Source of the DNA: an uncultured Bacteroidales bacterium
GTDB taxonomy: Bacteria; Bacteroidota; Bacteroidia; Bacteroidales; UBA932
Length of the DNA stretch: 64,000 nt
Direction: 5' to 3'
Assembly (NCBI GenBank): GCA_900316675.1
Contig: ONDR01000005.1
Span: forward strand, 158,420-222,419
The notes under the pieces were generated by a model, which worked only from the letters and a program-made list of their open reading frames with translations, searched no databases and was not told the origin of the DNA. Numbering within the stretch: position 1 is the stretch's first letter; the number at the start of each line of letters is the position of its first letter. Below, one piece after another: positions 62,720-64,000 of the stretch. A program made the translations under genes and the position numbers.

Positions 62720-62786
62720 GAGTCATATGCCCCATTCGGGCTCCTGTAAAATTTGGGGTTAAGTTGCCCGAGGGGGCATATGACTC
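62720..62786. repeat. Foldback element 3 (conserved loop, unique arms)
   Basis: Outer arms 62720-62733 and 62773-62786 pair over 14 bases, and after a small bulge TCGGGC/GCCCGA adds six pairs. The 24-base loop (62742-62765), read on the minus strand, contains TTAACCCCAAATTTT, 15 bases identical to element 1. It lies between divergent genes, 22 bases upstream of the M16 ATG, so it is not a terminator. Confidence 0.8.
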
Positions 62787-62894
62787 TATATTAAAATATT
62801 CCGATAATACATTTAACTCCGATAATAAAACGTAGTGTTATTGCAAATGTAACAAAAAATAAACCTCTTGGATGCGTTTTTTAGGTTTTCTGTA

Positions 62895-62902
62895 TATCTT
62901 TG
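62895..62902 (+). promoter_or_regulatory. -7 element of the lysR-type gene
   Basis: TATCTTTG matches TAnnTTTG and lies 34 bases upstream of the ATG at 62937. On the other strand TACATTTG (62851-62844) is a candidate -7 element for the M16 gene. Confidence 0.6.
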
Positions 62903-62936
62903 TGCCATAAGGATTACTTATAAGGAAAGTATTACC

Positions 62937-63824
62937 ATGGCAGAGTATTTCGAGGACTTTAAATTAAAGGTTTTTCTGGCTGTTGCACGCCTTGGCAGTT
63001 TTACTGTCGCTGCGCGTGAGCTGGGCGTTTCTCAACCGGCTGTAAGCCAGAATATTACATCTCTGGAAAAGAGCCTTGGAGTACAGTTGCTTGAGCGTCG
63101 CAGGGGAGATGTTTTCCTTACCGATGCGGGGCGTAGCTTCCTTCAGTACGCGCGTAAAATAAATTATTGGTACGACGCGGCTGACCGTATGTTCGGCCAG
63201 CAGGGCCTGGCTACCGGTGGCAAGCCTGTCCGTATTGCTGCCGATGCCGTATGTGCAGACTACGTGCTGCCGGCTGCTCTTTCTGCATTGGCATCGTCGC
63301 ATCCAGAGCTTGCTTTTGACGTTCTTCCTTTTGGCCGTCAGGCTGATGTTCAGTTAAGTGCTGCTCCAACCCCTCAGACTATGGATTTTGAGGGTGAGGC
63401 TCTTCTTGTGGGCGTGATCGATGCTGCTGTTGTGGCTTCGCCTGTGAACCGTGGCATGCAACCTGCGGCAGAGGCCTCAGAGGATGGCCACCTGCCGTTT
63501 TCTACCATTGCGGGCGTGCATGTTTCCAACAGGTTTGCCGTGTGGGATAGGTATCAGAAACTGTTGGCTCCTGATCTTCAGTCCAGGGTTGCCGTCAGCT
63601 CATCATCATTGGAACTTATAAAGTCGCTGGTCGCTTCTTCAGATAAGCTGGTGGGAATTCTACCAGAGCCGGCTGTGACGGCGGATATCGTTGCCGGACG
63701 CCTGCTGCGCCTACCCGTCCGCCTCCCGGAATTCACCTTCGACATTCACTTTGACCCCCTACCGGAATTCGGCGGCCGCACCGTCTGCCACCTCCTCAAA
63801 GAATCCCTCCGCGACAGCAAATAA
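62937..63824 (+). CDS. LysR-family transcription regulator
   Basis: From ATG 62937 the product is 295 residues. The N-terminal winged helix contains FLAVARLGSFTVAARELGVSQPAVSQNITSLEKSLGVQLLERRRGDVFLTDAG, the LTTR signature. The C-terminal substrate-binding domain spans about 90-295. It is divergent from the M16 protease, whose promoter it may control. An upstream start at 62868 would include the -7 element and is rejected. Confidence 0.92.
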   Translation: MAEYFEDFKLKVFLAVARLGSFTVAARELGVSQPAVSQNITSLEKSLGVQLLERRRGDVFLTDAGRSFLQYARKINYWYDAADRMFGQQGLATGGKPVRIAADAVCADYVLPAALSALASSHPELAFDVLPFGRQADVQLSAAPTPQTMDFEGEALLVGVIDAAVVASPVNRGMQPAAEASEDGHLPFSTIAGVHVSNRFAVWDRYQKLLAPDLQSRVAVSSSSLELIKSLVASSDKLVGILPEPAVTADIVAGRLLRLPVRLPEFTFDIHFDPLPEFGGRTVCHLLKESLRDSK

Positions 63825-63834
63825 GCCTCGCCCG

Positions 63835-64000
63835 CTAGCTGCCGGGGTTATTGGTATCTTTCCATTTATTCGTTTCGGAAGAATAGATTACACTTTCGCC
63901 TAGCACTGTGCCAAACCATAAATCGAAGTGTGTACTATCTGTTTTCTCATAGCAATACACTTCTCTTTTTATCTCAAAAGCAGACACATTGTTATTTGTT
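63835..64000 (-). CDS. C-terminal part of an unknown protein
   Basis: A frame on the minus strand enters from the right edge and stops at TAG (63837-63835). The 54 residues include AFEIKREVYCYEKTDSTHFD and VIYSSETNKWKDTNNPGS, which look like real protein with host-like codon use. It converges on the LysR gene with 10 bases between stops. The family is unknown. Confidence 0.55.
   Translation of the reverse strand, partial: TNNNVSAFEIKREVYCYEKTDSTHFDLWFGTVLGESVIYSSETNKWKDTNNPGS

Overview
The window is a junction between an integrated tailed phage (about 1 to 33,560) and the chromosome of a Bacteroidales bacterium (about 33,600 to 64,000). The host assignment rests on promoters of the Bacteroidetes type (TTTG, 19-20 bases, TAnnTTTG), near absence of Shine-Dalgarno sequences, and families typical of the order (DUF4831, TIGR02757, DUF1573, tandem POT transporters, a BT4734/VirE-type phage primase). 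The genus cannot be fixed from the sequence. The phage part is visibly richer in G+C than the host part.

Prophage. Its left end lies outside the window. From left to right come small early ORFs and an orphan DNA methyltransferase; a primase-helicase; a gap packed with GTAAC/GTTAC words (possible origin); a VRR-NUC nuclease; a SNF2-type helicase; an HNH nuclease; terminase small and large subunits; an HK97-type head module (portal, protease, capsid, connectors); and a long flexible tail module. The tail module has a tube protein, a tail assembly chaperone with a probable -1 frameshift, a 1306-residue tape measure, and five or six tail-tip and fibre proteins. A complete diversity-generating retroelement (DGR) follows, then holin, amidase and a unimolecular spanin, and finally a convergent tyrosine integrase next to host DNA. 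This is a temperate siphovirus layout.

The DGR is the clearest special system. The last fibre gene ends in a 106-base variable repeat (27976-28081). It differs from a template repeat (28667-28772) at 17 positions, every one an adenine in the template. An Avd-like protein lies before the template and a DGR-type reverse transcriptase (IGNLFAQ, YVDD) after it. An 8-bp stem, 4-base loop hairpin sits 40 bases beyond the variable repeat.

Host part. Genes include sppA, an ABC-F ATPase, trkA, a glycosyltransferase, a His-rich SlyD-like isomerase, the tldD/tldE pair, a zeta-like kinase, two tandem peptide transporters followed by a dipeptidase, lipid acyltransferases, the rpsF-rpsR-rplI operon with a leader hairpin, an acyl-CoA synthetase, a topoisomerase subunit B, a DUF1573 protein, a 2[4Fe-4S] ferredoxin, an M16 protease and a LysR regulator.

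The second unusual signal is in this part. Four long foldback elements (39736, 50472, 58368, 62720) share a conserved apical loop built on TTTAACCCCAAATT, but each has its own unrelated, self-complementary arms. All four lie 18-62 bases upstream of a start codon. I do not recognise this as a known element.
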